From the NCBI RefSeq assembly GCF_040712315.1, contig NC_134019.1:32861373-32925372 (forward strand): a DNA stretch of 64,000 bases. Direction: 5' to 3'. The stretch comes from Castanea sativa. Taxonomy: Eukaryota; Streptophyta; Magnoliopsida; Fagales; Fagaceae. Below the pieces are notes generated by a model. That model worked only from the letters and a program-made list of their open reading frames with translations, did no database searches and was not told where the DNA came from. A program made the translations under genes and the position numbers. Positions 48,181 to 59,821 of this stretch are shown here, piece after piece (within the stretch, counting starts at the first letter, position 1; each line of letters begins with the position of its first letter).

Positions 48181-48518
48181 CCAACCTACTTGAGCTTGAG
48201 TACTTCCCCCTTAACAGGGTCAGAATGTTCCCTAGATGAGCGCCGAGGTGGTTGCTTCTTGGGGATGGCAGAGGAGTTAACATTTAAACGATGGAAAATG
48301 AAATCAGGATCCACCCTAGGGGCTTCGTAGGCATTTCATGCAAACACATCAGTATTTTTCTTGAGGAAATCTATCAGCTCTTGCCCTTCCTAAGTAGGCA
48401 GCTAAGCTCCGATCTAAAAGAACTTCTCCTCATCGTTGCCAATGACAACCCTTTCCACTTGTTCACATTTTGCTCCCTTTTCCTCCACCTCTGTGGACAA
48501 AACTAACACTTTTGATTG

Positions 48519-49028
48519 CTATAAGTCTTGCCCCGCAGAGGTTGAGGACTCATTCTCAGTCCAATGTCTAATTGTGGCCACCATGCATTGCCTGGCCATA
48601 GATTGGCTCCCCACCAGCTCCTCAACCTGATCCCCGGATGGATACTTCACCTTCAAGTGCAGGGTGGAGGGTACGGCTCCCATGGCATGAAGCCAAGGTC
48701 TTGCCACAATAGTAGTGTAGGGGAAGTAGGCATCTACGACAATGAAGTTCACTTCTACGATCTCTGCCCCTACCATAACGGGTAGTCGGATTTGGCCTTT
48801 TGGAAAGACGACCTTCCTATCAAACCCTATTCGAGGGGAATCGTAGTAGGTTAGGTCCTCAGACCTCAGGTTCAGTCCCTTATACAGGTCGGGGTACATG
48901 ATCTCGACACCGCTACCCTGATCCACCAGCACTTTCTTAAAGTCGTAACCTCCAATCTTGAGGGTAACCACCAAGGCATTGTCGTGTGGCGGCAAGGTTC
49001 CAATTTTATCCTCTTCGTAAAAGCTCAA
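48519..49028 (-). pseudogene. Protease region of the gypsy polyprotein
   Basis: The frame has NALVVTLKIGGYDFKKVLVD, then QGSGVEIMYPDLYKGLNL. The aspartic-protease signature is D-x-G-S, here DQGSG. ARPWLHAMGAVPSTLH further on matches the pre-RT part of gypsy Pol. The region is open for 169 codons but is isolated from gag and RT by stops. Confidence 0.82.
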
Positions 49029-49049
49029 AGCTGGTCAGCCCTTCGACCT

Positions 49050-50381
49050 GGCCCTCTTCGAATTAAGGGGCAAGTCCCTCGTAGGTGGCTGAACTACAGA
49101 CATCACCCTAGATGGTTAAGAACCGGTCCTTCCTAGGGCAGCCAAGATAACATTGATTGTGCCCAAAGGTGGTCTCGTGGTATTGACAATGGAGGCTTTG
49201 GTTGCGTTTCGCTGGATCTCCTCCCATCTTGTTTGGCCAATGAAAGTATGGTTCATTTTTAATTTTCTCCAAGATTTAATGTATTGGCTCTCGGAACACC
49301 ATGTTGACCACTTGGGTGGCCAGAGATGTGGATTGTCCGACGAAATCTCTCCGAGGATGGCTATTGTTTTATCGGTTCGACTAAAATCCCTCCTGTCCTT
49401 AGGGATCACCTTGGCCTTTTCTTTTTCTTGTTGTTGATCCTCCTCAACCCGCTTTTATTTTTCAATACGGTCCATGAGCTGACGCACACTCTCAATAAGT
49501 TTCCTAGTCAAAGATTTCTTGAAGCCATGCTTGGCAGGTAGGCCGACCTTGAACGTCCTTATAGCCATGTCGTTGAAGTCCCCATCTATCGCGTTAAACA
49601 TCTCCTAGTACCTGTCGGAATACGTTTTCAGGGTTTCCCCTTCTCGCATAGTCATGGACAATAGGGAGTCCAAAGGTCGAGGAACCTTGCTACAAGTGAC
49701 GAATTAAGACCCAAAGGCCCTTGTAAGCTCCTTGAAGGATTCAATGGAGCCTTCCCTCAAGCCATCAAACCATCTCATCGCTACGGGCCCTAGACTCAAT
49801 GGGAATACCTTGCACATCAAGGTATCATTTTTTAAGTGAATTGCCATTCTCTGGTTGAAGTGGCTAACATGCTCCATAGGGTTCATTTTGCCATTGTACA
49901 TCGTGAACGTCGGTTGAGGAAATCACTGAGGAAGCCTTCCTACCTCAATCCTGCGGGTGAAGGGTGACTTGGAGATTTTAGTTAAAGCTTTGCTCATTCG
50001 TTGTTGCTCAGGCCCTCGCGAGGCGGACTCTTCCCTTTCTCCTATTTCGACACTCCTCGTCATAGGAAAAAGACTCACTAGGAGGAGTCCTCGATCTGGG
50101 CCGGTAGCTATCATCGCCATTATTATCAGAAGAATGGCCAGAACTGGAGGGGGTTCCTCTGCGTCGCTCGACGAAACTTCTTACGCAAAAGGTCTATCTC
50201 CAACTGCAGGCTCCTAGTATTTTCCTCATGAGAGAACGTGACTCTTGCCTCGAGACTAGCTGCTGCTTGTGTGTGTGGTGTGTACACTAACCTCCCGATC
50301 CCTTCTTTGCTCAAGATTGAGGAAATGATCTTGACGTTGAGAGCCAATAGATTCCTCCTGGTGCGGCCCTGAACCTACCAT
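49050..50381 (-). pseudogene. gag region of the gypsy element
   Basis: The probable start is the ATG at 50,381, about 50 bases inside the 5' LTR boundary, giving MVGSGPHQEESIGSQRQ. A charged N-terminal part leads, after frameshifts, to MYNGKMNPMEHVSHFNQRMA and LSLGPVAMRWFDGLREGSIE, the core of the retrotransposon gag domain. The domain continues with RPLDSLLSMTMREGETLKTY, a stop, and IRTFKVGLPAKHGFKKSL. Several frame breaks make this non-functional. Confidence 0.88.
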
Positions 50382-50409
50382 GGCTAAACGTTGATCTTGC
50401 TGAAGTTTA

Positions 50410-50432
50410 AGCCTCCCCACAGACGGTGCCAA
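50410..50432 (-). other. Primer-binding site of the gypsy element
   Basis: On the minus strand TTGGCACCGTCTGTGGGGAG follows the 5' LTR after one or two bases. It resembles the TGGCGCCGTCTGTGGGGA often found behind LTRs of plant Tat-type elements, with one change. I am not sure of the tRNA. Confidence 0.7.
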
Positions 50433-50433
50433 T

Positions 50434-51121
50434 TGTATGGGTGAAATTTGGATCTTGGGCCAAAATAGCAACAAGATTAGGGCCCAAATAGCCCGGCACA
50501 ATAAATTTGTAGAGAGTGGGCTTGAAGGCTGAGATTCAACAAAAGGATCAACGCACACAGTAGATAAATGATAACAGGAAAATAAAGAAGATTAGATTGT
50601 ATGCGAAGAAAATCGCTCCTCGGTGAAGTCCGAGGAGAATAGTTATTGAATATATTCCTTTTGACTTGGTTACAATTTTTGTCCTAAGTTACTACAGTAT
50701 CCTTTCCCACCATTTTTTCCGATCCCTTTCCTCTAGAGGGTCTCTCACATTATATAGCCCCCTTTAGATGATCTTGGCCCTCCAGTTGTTGGTTGCTCAG
50801 GCTATCACTTGAGTGCTTGTCCCATCAGACCCCTTACCAAACTCCTTGTGAGTTGCATCAACCAAGGCAGTACGGTTCAGGGGTCTTCTTTACATAAATG
50901 CAGTCAGGAGGTTTGGTGGGAAGTATTAAATAGGGTGGTAGCCACCATCCCTTCAGTCAGGACTGGCTCCTTCCTCGAAACTCATTCTCTTTATTGTGAC
51001 CTCCTTTGGTAATGTGTCACTGAAGTGGCCTTACCATCCGAGGGCGTGACCTCCTCAGAGCTACAGTGGCCCTCTGCTATGACACGTGGCATGATCTCCT
51101 CGTTGGATTTCTGTACCCACA
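50434..51121 (-). repeat. 5' LTR of the gypsy element
   Basis: 688 bp; on the minus strand from TGTGGGTACAGAAATCC to TTTCACCCATACA. It matches the other LTR with scattered substitutions, about 20 in the outer 150 bases by eye. It would drive minus-strand transcription. Confidence 0.92.
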
Positions 51122-52089
51122 AATCTAAAACACAAAATTTTTGTATATAATTTAAACACTTTTTAACATTATTTTTTAAATTAAAGGATAAAATACAAAG
51201 TTGGTTCTTATCCTTTACACGATATTTTGGTTTGATCCCTAATCTTTCAATTGTGTTAATTTAGTCCTTAACATTTTCTATGCACAATTTAGTCCATATT
51301 TTTATTTCTTGGATGGAAAAAGCTGATGTGTTAAATGAAATATTAAAAAATTACTTTTCATGTTACATCAATTGCCAACTGTACTGCCATGTTAGATTTA
51401 AAAAAAAAAATCCCAAATGAATTTACTTAATTTAGGAATTTTCTTAATTAGCCTTAATAGTACCCCTTTCTCATAGTTTGGTGGAACCCGTTACCTGCAA
51501 TTTTTTGTTTTTTATTTTTATTTTTTGGGACCAAGATTCAATCAAAATTTTATTAAAGTGAAGTAGCTCTCGGGGGCTATAAGGTTAATTTATGCTTTAA
51601 AGCTGGTTGACAAGTTTCCACCAAGGCATCTCTTGAAAGTTGAAAGATTACTTGAAGCCTTCAAAAAATCTGCTAAAGGCTTTTTCACGAAACAAAATAG
51701 ATTACGTCGGTATGTTTTTCCTTCTTTCGCTATGCGAATGCGTACTCCATGTCGTACCAACAGTAATAGTGAGAATCTTTATATAAATTTGCCAGCAGAA
51801 TGCGACCATATATGACGGAATAGCTGACACGACAAATGTAATTAGATGCATTAAATATCACAAGCTTGAATCCCAAATCTCACCTAAGAAATTTCACAAC
51901 AACATCAATTTTCTGAAAAAAGTGAAGACAAAAGGCTAAGAACCAAAAAAAAAAGAAAAGAAAAAAAAGAAAGTAAGTTCGCCCTTGGCAGAAAGGCTGA
52001 ACCACACACCAGCAAAGTGTGAAGAAACATATCCTTCAATTGAAAAATTCCTTTCTTCAACCCCAAACCCAAACTCAAATTTCCAAATC
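51122..52089. other. Flank between gypsy and hAT elements
   Basis: The first 60 bases continue the direct repeat interrupted by the gypsy element. 51,180-51,430 (GGATAAAATACAAAGTTGG, TTTAGTCC twice) resembles a one-armed remnant of a fold-back MITE. The rest has no recognisable gene. Confidence 0.45.
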
Positions 52090-52097
52090 ACTAAACC

Positions 52098-55000
52098 CAG
52101 GGACGGACGCAGGATTTCAAGTTAGGGGGGGGGGGGGGGGCAAAGATAAGCAAATTTTTTTTTTTCAAATACGCATCTATATAGTATTAATAAACTATCA
52201 ACTAAGACAAATACCCAAAAATCATTGTTTCTTAATATATTAAGATACAATCATCTATCAACAAAAACAAAATACACGAAACTCTATTGTTTCTTAATAC
52301 AATTGTCTATAAAAAGGGAACTCGACACTCTTTCAAATCTTCAAGATCATCTACGATTAAATCCAAACAAAATGTCGAAGCTATATCCTTTTCAATGTAT
52401 AACATCAAAGAGTCCGTCAAAAACTCATTTTCCATTTTGTTTCGAAGGTTAGTTTTGACAACTTTCATAGCTAAAAATGCTCGGTCTGTAGTAGCAGGAA
52501 AAACTAGAAGAGTAAGCACAAGTCTCACCATTCTATAAACAAGTTTGTAGTGTTCTGAATTTCTAGTTCTCACTAACCATTGACACAACTCAGATAAACT
52601 TTTCAATTTTTTGAATTCTGGATCTTGGACTACATTATACTCAAAATGATAAAGCTCCTTCTCCAACACTTGTTTTTCATAATCTGTGAAATCTTGTGGA
52701 TAGAAATTCTTTACCAACAAACAAAGATCACTACTTCTGAAAGATTTTAATGCCTCTCGAGGTTCTAAGGCTGAGCTAAGCCTAAGTAACTCCATTGAAT
52801 CCTTCATTAAACCGATGATTTAGTTCTTGTAGTTGAGAATCTATTGTAGCATAAAAAATATTTACTAATAATGATGCTCAATTGTAACGTTATCTTATTG
52901 ATTACCAGCTCGACCTCACCTCGCAACATAACGAGCATTCATATCTGGAACATCAATGGAATGCTCTCACAAAATGATATCAAAGTGGTGAGTAAGCCAT
53001 CCCATCCATCATCTCTAAATTTTTGGATAAGTGCTTTAGTAGATGAAAATAAATGCATAGCATTTAAAATGTCTTGAGATTGGCTTTGCAAGGCTTGACA
53101 AAGTTTATCAGTAATCTCCATAGTTTCTTTCTCAAGATGCAAGATGAAGACAAATTCAAATGAAGTTAAACTCTCATAAGCTGACTCTGCTTCTGCTTGA
53201 TGTTCTCCAAGAATTGCATCATCAATTATATTTTGTAAAACTTCAAGAGTTGGAGTAAATATCCTTAATAAGCTAGAAACTGATCTAAAATGTGAACTCC
53301 AACGTGTTTCTACAGGTTATTGTAAAGTGCTAATTTGATTAAGTCCACTTCCAGTCTCAAGCTCCTCAAGATCAATCAAACGTGCTATTTCATTAGCATT
53401 GGCAACTTTCAATTGCTCATTATGCTTGCATGAAGCATTAACAATTTTGATCAGAAAAGCAATGCAAGAAAAAACCCACTAATGGGAACAACTTCTTTTG
53501 ATGCTTTTACTAATGCCAATTGTAAGCGATGTGCAAAACAATGGATGTAGTAAGCATATGGGCAATCATTCAAAATCAAAGCTTGTAATCCATTCCACAT
53601 ACCTCGCATGTTGCTTGCTCCATCATATCCTTGCCCTCGAATATTTTGTATATATATAAGTAATGTTGAGATAACAAAGAATATATCCTCTTCTTTAGAG
53701 TCAAAGCTGCAGTGTCAACAACATGAATAAGCTCAAAAAAACGTTCTTTCACAAAGCCTTCTGCATCAACATATCTAAAAACCACAGCCAATTACTCTTT
53801 CATGGACTCATCACGAGCTTCATCAACCATTATGCAAAACTTTGCATAACCAATTTCTTCCTGAATGGCCTTCTTCACTTTGGCTGAGAAAACATGTAGA
53901 ATTTCCTTTTGAATCCTTGGGGATCTGTAGGTTGCATTTTTGGTAGCTTTTTCTATGATTGTGCTTTCCACTTTTTTTGTTTTTCTTTAGAGGAGGTTGG
54001 TGCAGACCTTTTGTAATGTAAGCCCATCGAATTTCATCACGTTGATTAACATGATATTCCCATATTTGTTTGCGTGTTCCGGGATCATAATTCAAAGATC
54101 AAGATCAACTCTTTGAAATTATGTTTGAGAGATTGGAACATTGACATTTTCCAGAATTGGGGAATGCATATTTTCTAGAATTGGAACATCCACATTTTCT
54201 ATAATTGGAATAGCAACATTAGTTGTTGGCAATCCCACGTTGACTTTAGAAGAACTTGAATATTTTCTTTTGAAATAATCAAGCATTGTAGTTGATTTTT
54301 TCATGATCTACAAATAAAATAAGAATCATATATATTAAATTTGTGTGACAATTTTCTATATTATATGATTTATTTTTTTCTTTTTGTTCTTGGTTTGCCT
54401 TTATTTATCTTTATCTTTGTGTTTTCTCCATTTTTTTGACATTGACCCACTAACCCAATCCCACTATGACACTACCGACGCTCTTTATTTATTCTACCCA
54501 GCACTACTAACAAAAACTTTACTCAACTTTTTTTTTTTTTTTTGTCTGTGACTTGTCCCTATTATGCCCAACTACCAGTCAACAAAGCACAAAATTTGTG
54601 CTTTGTTGACCGATAGTTGTGCCACAAACAAACAAACAATCAAAAGTAATCTCTATTCTCTACAAACACTTCTCTCTCTGACTCTCTCTATCTCATTCTC
54701 TCTTATCTATATATAATACAAGAGATAGAGAGAGAGTCACAAAACAAAGCCAAAAAAAAAAAAACCACAGGCCGCATCACAGATCAGTTGATTCACAGTC
54801 TCATCATCAATAAAAACACAAAAACTCCACAAGCAGTCAAGCACAGATCAGTTGATTCACAAATCACAAAAATTTTATTAGGTTTAGATTCTTGAAGGAA
54901 AGGATCATAGATTAAGTACTTGTGAAGTGTGAAGGCTCAAACCTCAAGCAACCGGCAGCGGCGACAGCTGAGGACAGCTCACGTGATGATGGCGCACCGG

Positions 55001-55501
55001 CGTCGGCGTGGGTGGGTACTGCGGCAGTGTCTCACATCGCATTGCGTTGCATCGGCGTGAAGCGTGATGACTGATGATGGCGTCACACCGGCATCTGGGC
55101 TTGGCTCACTCACTATCTCTCTGTCTCGTCGTCGTCGTGCCTCTCTATCTCTATGTCTCGCACTCTCGCCTCAGCCTCACTATCTCTTTGTTCTGTTTCC
55201 TTCCTTTTTTCTTTTTTCCTTTGGCTTTCACTTTCTCCGTTAGGTGTTAGGTTTATTGCTGAGTTTTCCTTTTTTTCTTTTTTCTTTTGGATTTACATGG
55301 GTCATGGCATGGGCTTCAACCTCTGGGCTGGACCACTGGGCTTGGACCTTATGGATTTTGGGAGGGGGCCTGAGCAAAAAACAAAGGGGGGGCCCAATTC
55401 CTTTTTTTTTTTTTGGAAAAATTTAAGCTGTTAATAAATTTTTTTTTTTTGGCCCAAGGGGGGCCTGGGCCCCTTTAGGCCACCACTTGGGTCCGTCCCT
55501 A
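52098..55501 (-). mobile_element. hAT transposon with broken transposase, 3.4 kb
   Basis: Inverted ends are CAGGGACGGACGCAGG on the left and, reverse-complemented, TAGGGACGGACCCAAG on the right. The flanks are ACTAAACC (52,090-52,097) and ACTAAACT (55,502-55,509), an 8-bp duplication with one change. The ends have homopolymer G or T tracts close by, as often in this family. A transposase is encoded on the minus strand. The right 1.2 kb (54,305-55,500) is non-coding and includes a GC-rich CGTCGTCGTCG-type part near 55,120. Confidence 0.92.
52307..54304 (-). pseudogene. hAT transposase of the TTF/ZMYM1-like type, inactivated
   Basis: The start at 54,304 gives MKKSTTMLDYFKRKYSSSSK, then imperfect repeats of IPIIENVDVPILEN. 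Next comes the TTF-type zinc-finger region start (DPGTRKQIWEYHVNQRDEI). An internal deletion and frameshifts follow. The nuclease part carries FCIMVDEARDES with the first catalytic Asp, a stop, then VVFRYVDAEGFVKERFFELI. Further pieces are SQDILNAMHLFSSTKALIQK (52,939-53,142) and the hATC dimerisation end with FPATTDRAFLAMKVVKTNLR and LTDSLMLYIEKDIA (52,307-52,807). The stops show that the copy is dead; it could only be mobilised by an enzyme from elsewhere. Confidence 0.9.
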
Positions 55502-55793
55502 ACTAAACTTAAAAGCAAATCAAAACCCATTTCAACCAAGCTATATGTATAGAGAGAGAGAGAGATTGCAAGATAGAGAGAATGAAGCTACTGCCACTGG
55601 AGTTCGCTGTTTGCAACTTGATCTTGACTCATGTGAGAGTGAGAATGAGAATGAATCTAATGAGAGAGAGGAAGTTAGGGATTTTATAATTTCCCCTAAG
55701 ATCTCATGTGTGATTATTTTAATTTTAATTTTTTAATTTTAATCTTACGTGGTGATATTAGAGTACTACTAGTTGATGTGGCATAAATTATTA

Positions 55794-56296
55794 TCTGTAT
55801 ATATTAAGAGGATTCAGAAAGTTAGTTATTGCTTTTTTTTTGGGTCAAAAATACCCCTAAATTAATTAACCAACAATTTAAAAATGGGGTTAAAATAGTA
55901 AATTGGCAAAATAAAGTTAGTTATTGCTTTTTTATTGTAAAAAATACCCCTACCTAAAACTTAAAAATGAAGTTAAAATAGTAAATTCCTACATCTACGT
56001 TGAAATGCCTTCCTGCTTCTAATAAACTCTTACTTTTACGTTAATTTAAATTTCTACATCTACTCACTAACTCCTTACAAAATAGGATCACTCTTTTGTT
56101 AGTTTTAAAACTCCACCAATCTTCAAAACTCACCCCACGTATTCATCATACCCTTAGATTTTTATTTTTATTTTTTGTGATTGCAAAAAGTAGAAATTCC
56201 AAATTATAATAAATGCAAATTTTTAATCTTTACCCAAAATATAGAAGAGTCTCTGAGCATGCATGTGAGCGTGTGCTCTGTGTGCTCAGAGGCTAG
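55794..56296 (+). mobile_element. Non-autonomous Helitron-like element
   Basis: The left end is TCTGTATATATTAAGAGG after an A, and the right end is CTAG before a T, so the insertion is between A and T without duplication. Directly before CTAG a hairpin with arms CTCTGAGCA and TGCTCAGAG is present. These are Helitron criteria. The hairpin lies nearer to the end than in the best-studied families. No Rep/helicase. Confidence 0.65.
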
Positions 56297-56597
56297 TTAT
56301 TATTGTTATTATGTTTGACACATCATATTTTTCCATGCAAGAGATAATTATGAGGATTAAATTTACAAGGCATAAAAAAGATTAATGATCAAATTGACAA
56401 AATTAAAAAGTTAAAGACCAAATTAAAATATAATGTAAATAATAAGAACTAACTTTCAGTGGCTTAGCCAAAAAGTTCTATTTGGGGGAACCACAATTAA
56501 CCTAAACCATATATCTAAACAATACAAAACTCAAGAAGAAGAAAAAAATTCGTATCATTATATTTAAAATGCTTTGAAGATTCATTTTATATTTTAT

Positions 56598-57573
56598 TGT
56601 TAAGGACATATTTTATGTAGTTGGCTAATCCTTTGACAAAACGTACTTTACTTGTAATTGGGTAGATCTAGAAAATGTTTTATACTTCAAAGAACATGTT
56701 GTTCAACTCTAGTATTAAAGCCACGAAGATTAGACCAAGAAACAAGTGAAGAAAAATTGTTCACTAAAGTTGGACAGATAGTTTGACAGCTGCTCGATAG
56801 ATAGCTATTTATCGAGGTTTAATGAGGCTCGACAGATACTATCTATCGAGGTATCTATCAAGGTTACAAAAATTCAGATTTTCAGATCTGATTTTCGGCC
56901 TATGCTTATGTATTTGTGTAGGGTTTCTTTTCTCACAACCCTAGACATATAGAAGGCTTATTTTAAAGGCCGTCACATAAGAAAATACAAGGAGAATATA
57001 TGCAAAAGGTGACTAAAGCCTTATTCTTTCTGAAAGAAGCTACTGCGACTTTACGCCTTAGGGTTTTGTAACCAAGTGCTTCTTAATCTTTATTGTTGAT
57101 GAAGTGAAGAACTTTGCAGCCAACATTCTTCTTTCTCAAGTTGGTGAGTGAGTCACGTACTAGGATTCGTGCAAAGGAGTTAATCACATACTGGGATCCG
57201 TGCATCAAAAGGTGGCGATCATATATTGAAGAGTTCAGAGGTTCTGAAGCAGTAGAAGGTTTCTGCTGTGAGTTCATATACGGAGATTGTAGAGTCTAGG
57301 GATAAAGGTTTTGTATTAGATCTGAAACTTTTCTTTACTATAGTGGATTGCTTTTTGGGAAGGTTTTCCCCCAGGTTTTTTACTGTGAAACTGGTTGGTT
57401 TCATTGGTTTTCCTAGGTCATCATATCTTGTCTTATTTACTTTTCCGTGCATATGATTTTGACATGATATTGATGTTTGTTTGTTTTAACAAGTTTTATT
57501 CATAATAAATCTAATTAACAACTTATGTTTAAAACTTGTTAAATCTATCAATCGAGGTCTAAATTTCCCAACA
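56598..57573 (+). repeat. 5' LTR of the Copia-like element
   Basis: Longer than the other LTR mainly by a small inner duplication near 57,150-57,200 (ACTAGGATTCGTGC and ACTGGGATCCGTGC). Repeated words on TATCTATCGAGG lie at 56,790-56,870. Confidence 0.92.
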
Positions 57574-57575
57574 AG

Positions 57576-57587
57576 TAGTATTAGAGT
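57576..57587 (+). other. Primer-binding site, initiator tRNA-Met type
   Basis: TAGTATTAGAGT two bases after the LTR is TGGTATCAGAGC, the usual Copia site for tRNA-Met, with three transitions. Confidence 0.75.
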
Positions 57588-59807
57588 GGGTACACTCTGA
57601 TTGGATTAATTTCCTGAGTGTGATCCTTAACCCCCTTTGTCATGGAAACTCTTGGTGAGTTATTAAAAGTTTTGGGCTTTTGAACTCAATTTCAGGGGAA
57701 TTCTAATTCCCTATGTCCTTTAGTAGACATATTAGGACATGTGCCTTTTCATCTTCATGGCCAAAGACTCATGCTGTGTGGGTGAGAAAGGAGCCTAAGA
57801 CTTAATTGTGTTTTCTGTTGTCCTCTGCTTTAATTCTTTCTATCTAAAGTAGGACTTTCTTTGCTTGATTTCTTATCTGCTTTTGGAATCATGCTTTCAT
57901 GCATTTGCACCTTTTATCATGTCTTCATGCATTTGTATCTTTCTTTCATGCTTTCATGTTGTTGTTTAGTTTTTATTTTGTTTGTTTTCAAAATAAAAAT
58001 AAAAAGGAAAAATCAGAAAAATACAAAAACAGTGTGTTTGTGTACATTGGTTCTTGTGAACCTTAAAATGGTCATTGAAACAGAGTTCTCAAAACTTTGT
58101 ATCTTTTGTAGCTTAGACAAGCATCTTTATGCACAACTAAGCAAGTAAGCTTTGTGGCTCTTTGTTTGTGATGAGTAAGGTTAAGTGATCTCTTGTACTT
58201 AACACTCGTATCACTCTTTATGATGGAAAGGACTAGAAAATCCTAAGAGAAAGGCATAAATAACCATCTCACCACTATTAGTTGCCAATCATGACATGAC
58301 ATCTGTATGTTTCGGCATAGCAAAAGTGCAATGTCAATGACATCTGTATGCTTCGGCATAGCAAAAGTACAATATTAAAAAGCTTAACATAATTGGGTAT
58401 TTCTTTTCTCTCTTTTATATACCCATGCATGATATGCTTAATAAAAAGAAAAATATGCAAAGAAAATAAAAGCAAAAAGAACAAAATGCTTTAAAATATG
58501 ATTGCAAGCGTTTTTTCTAGGAGACGTGAGAGTTATAGGATGTATCTCGAAGGTGGTAATCCCCATCAAACAGTTATGATTGTGTGTGAGTTAAAGTAAT
58601 TTTCTAATATCTTAAATCGTCATAACATTGAGACACTTATGCAATCTTGCAATATTTTTCACACACAACACACAATATTCTTTGCTATTTTTGATACATG
58701 TGCAGGTATGATGTGATTTGGTCATCACAAGGTTTACATGCGCTAATGTATGCTCACTAAACTGTTTTAACTTGTTTTTGAAATAAAAAATTGGTTAGAC
58801 TTGTTTAGTATGTGTGTGTGTGTGTTTTAAATCAAAATGCATGACATTTTTCTTGTTGAGAGATGTTTTTGAGAGGTTAAAATGTTATTTGGATCCTTGG
58901 TTGAGTTGCATGTTTGATTGCATTCATATCTGTGTTTTTCTCTTCTAGGAAAACCGCTTTTTGGCAATCTCGACAGCTCCTCGACAACTGGCTATCTGTC
59001 GAGCTCTTCATCTTTTTCTTATCGCAATCTCGACACCTCTCGATAGCCAGGTGGATCGATTGAGATATCTCCTGTCTGCTCGATAGATCCTCGACACCTC
59101 TCGATCCATCGAGATTCTCTTGCATGCATTGTTCTTCACATGTTTTGCATCTTTCTTATATCTTGTCATCCATAGCATCTTGTTTCATTACATTCATGCA
59201 TTTATATGGATTCTTTGTATCCCCTTGATCATCTTTATATTTCTCGGGTGAAGCTTTCTAGCTTCTTGTACCCTTTGTCAATCATAACAAAAAGGGGGAG
59301 AAATTGTGGTTTTTTTTTTTTAAGATTCTACAAGTTAGGGGGAGAAATACATGCCCTTGTAAGGGGGAGTTGTGTTTCATCTTGTTAAGGGGAGTGTCTA
59401 CCTCCTTGTTGTTGTAGGAGCTACTCTTAGCTTCTTTTTCTTGTACACCGGTCTTGTGACCATGTTTACATACATTGTGCTTATCTTTGATATATATATG
59501 ATGATGTATATTTTCTTCACCTACCTCTACATGTGTCGTTTATTTTCTATCTTTATACACATGTTTCTTATTTATCTGTATGCAATCTTTTGTTTCTGTT
59601 TCACACTAAGATGCCTTAATGATTTGTTTAAGTGTTTTAGAAATATAGGTTGTCAAAATCTTCCATGCCATGAACTCTCTTCTTGCAAATTTTTTCAAGA
59701 ATATGTGTTAGGATAGATTTTTTTGTATTTAACAAATGAGTATGAGTTGAGTGATTTATGACTTCTCTCATATGTTCATTTGTTTGTTGTGGTTTTGTCA
59801 TGGATTG
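57588..59807 (+). other. Interior of the Copia-like element, non-coding
   Basis: No retrotransposon domain. It contains a direct repeat ACATCTGTATGYTTCGGCAT (58,300 and 58,339), a (TG)n run (58,811-58,824), and at 58,968-59,115 a cluster of CTCGACAGCTCC, CTATCTGTCGAGC, CTCGATAGATCCTCGAC words related to the LTR repeats. Confidence 0.7.
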
Positions 59808-59821
59808 CCAAAAGGGAAGAT
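59808..59821 (+). other. Polypurine tract of the Copia-like element
   Basis: CCAAAAGGGAAGAT directly precedes the 3' LTR. Confidence 0.75.

Larger units (their letters stand above)
38822..51121 (-). mobile_element. Ty3/gypsy LTR retrotransposon, Tat-type, decayed, 12.3 kb
   Basis: Two LTRs of about 690 bp bound an interior with, on the minus strand, gag, protease, reverse transcriptase, RNase H and integrase in gypsy order, then a non-coding tandem array and an antisense reading frame. Extra frames in antisense between pol and the 3' LTR are known from the Tat lineage. The target duplication is AATTT (38,817-38,821) against AATCT (51,122-51,126). The equivalent site in the left direct repeat reads GATAATCTAAACAC, so AATCT is the original. 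Every coding region has stops or frame breaks, and the LTRs differ at roughly one base in ten where I compared them, so this is an old, inactive copy. A second insertion (43,266-44,840) lies inside it. Confidence 0.92.

Noticed and set aside
46900..50217. Plus-strand frames opposite to gag-pol (for example 49,153-49,437)
   Set aside because: They are shadows of the minus-strand polyprotein, without family resemblance. Only the 40.0-42.6 kb antisense frame has independent support.
38822..51121. Intact, potentially active gypsy element
   Set aside because: Stops and frame breaks in gag, RT and integrase, and visibly diverged LTRs.
55153..55434. Hydrophobic frame in the right part of the hAT element
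   Set aside because: It lies in the subterminal pyrimidine-rich part between transposase and right end, with no family resemblance.
59372..59716. 114-codon membrane-protein-like frame
   Set aside because: It lies in the coding-free interior of the Copia-like element in T-rich DNA; hydrophobicity follows from composition.
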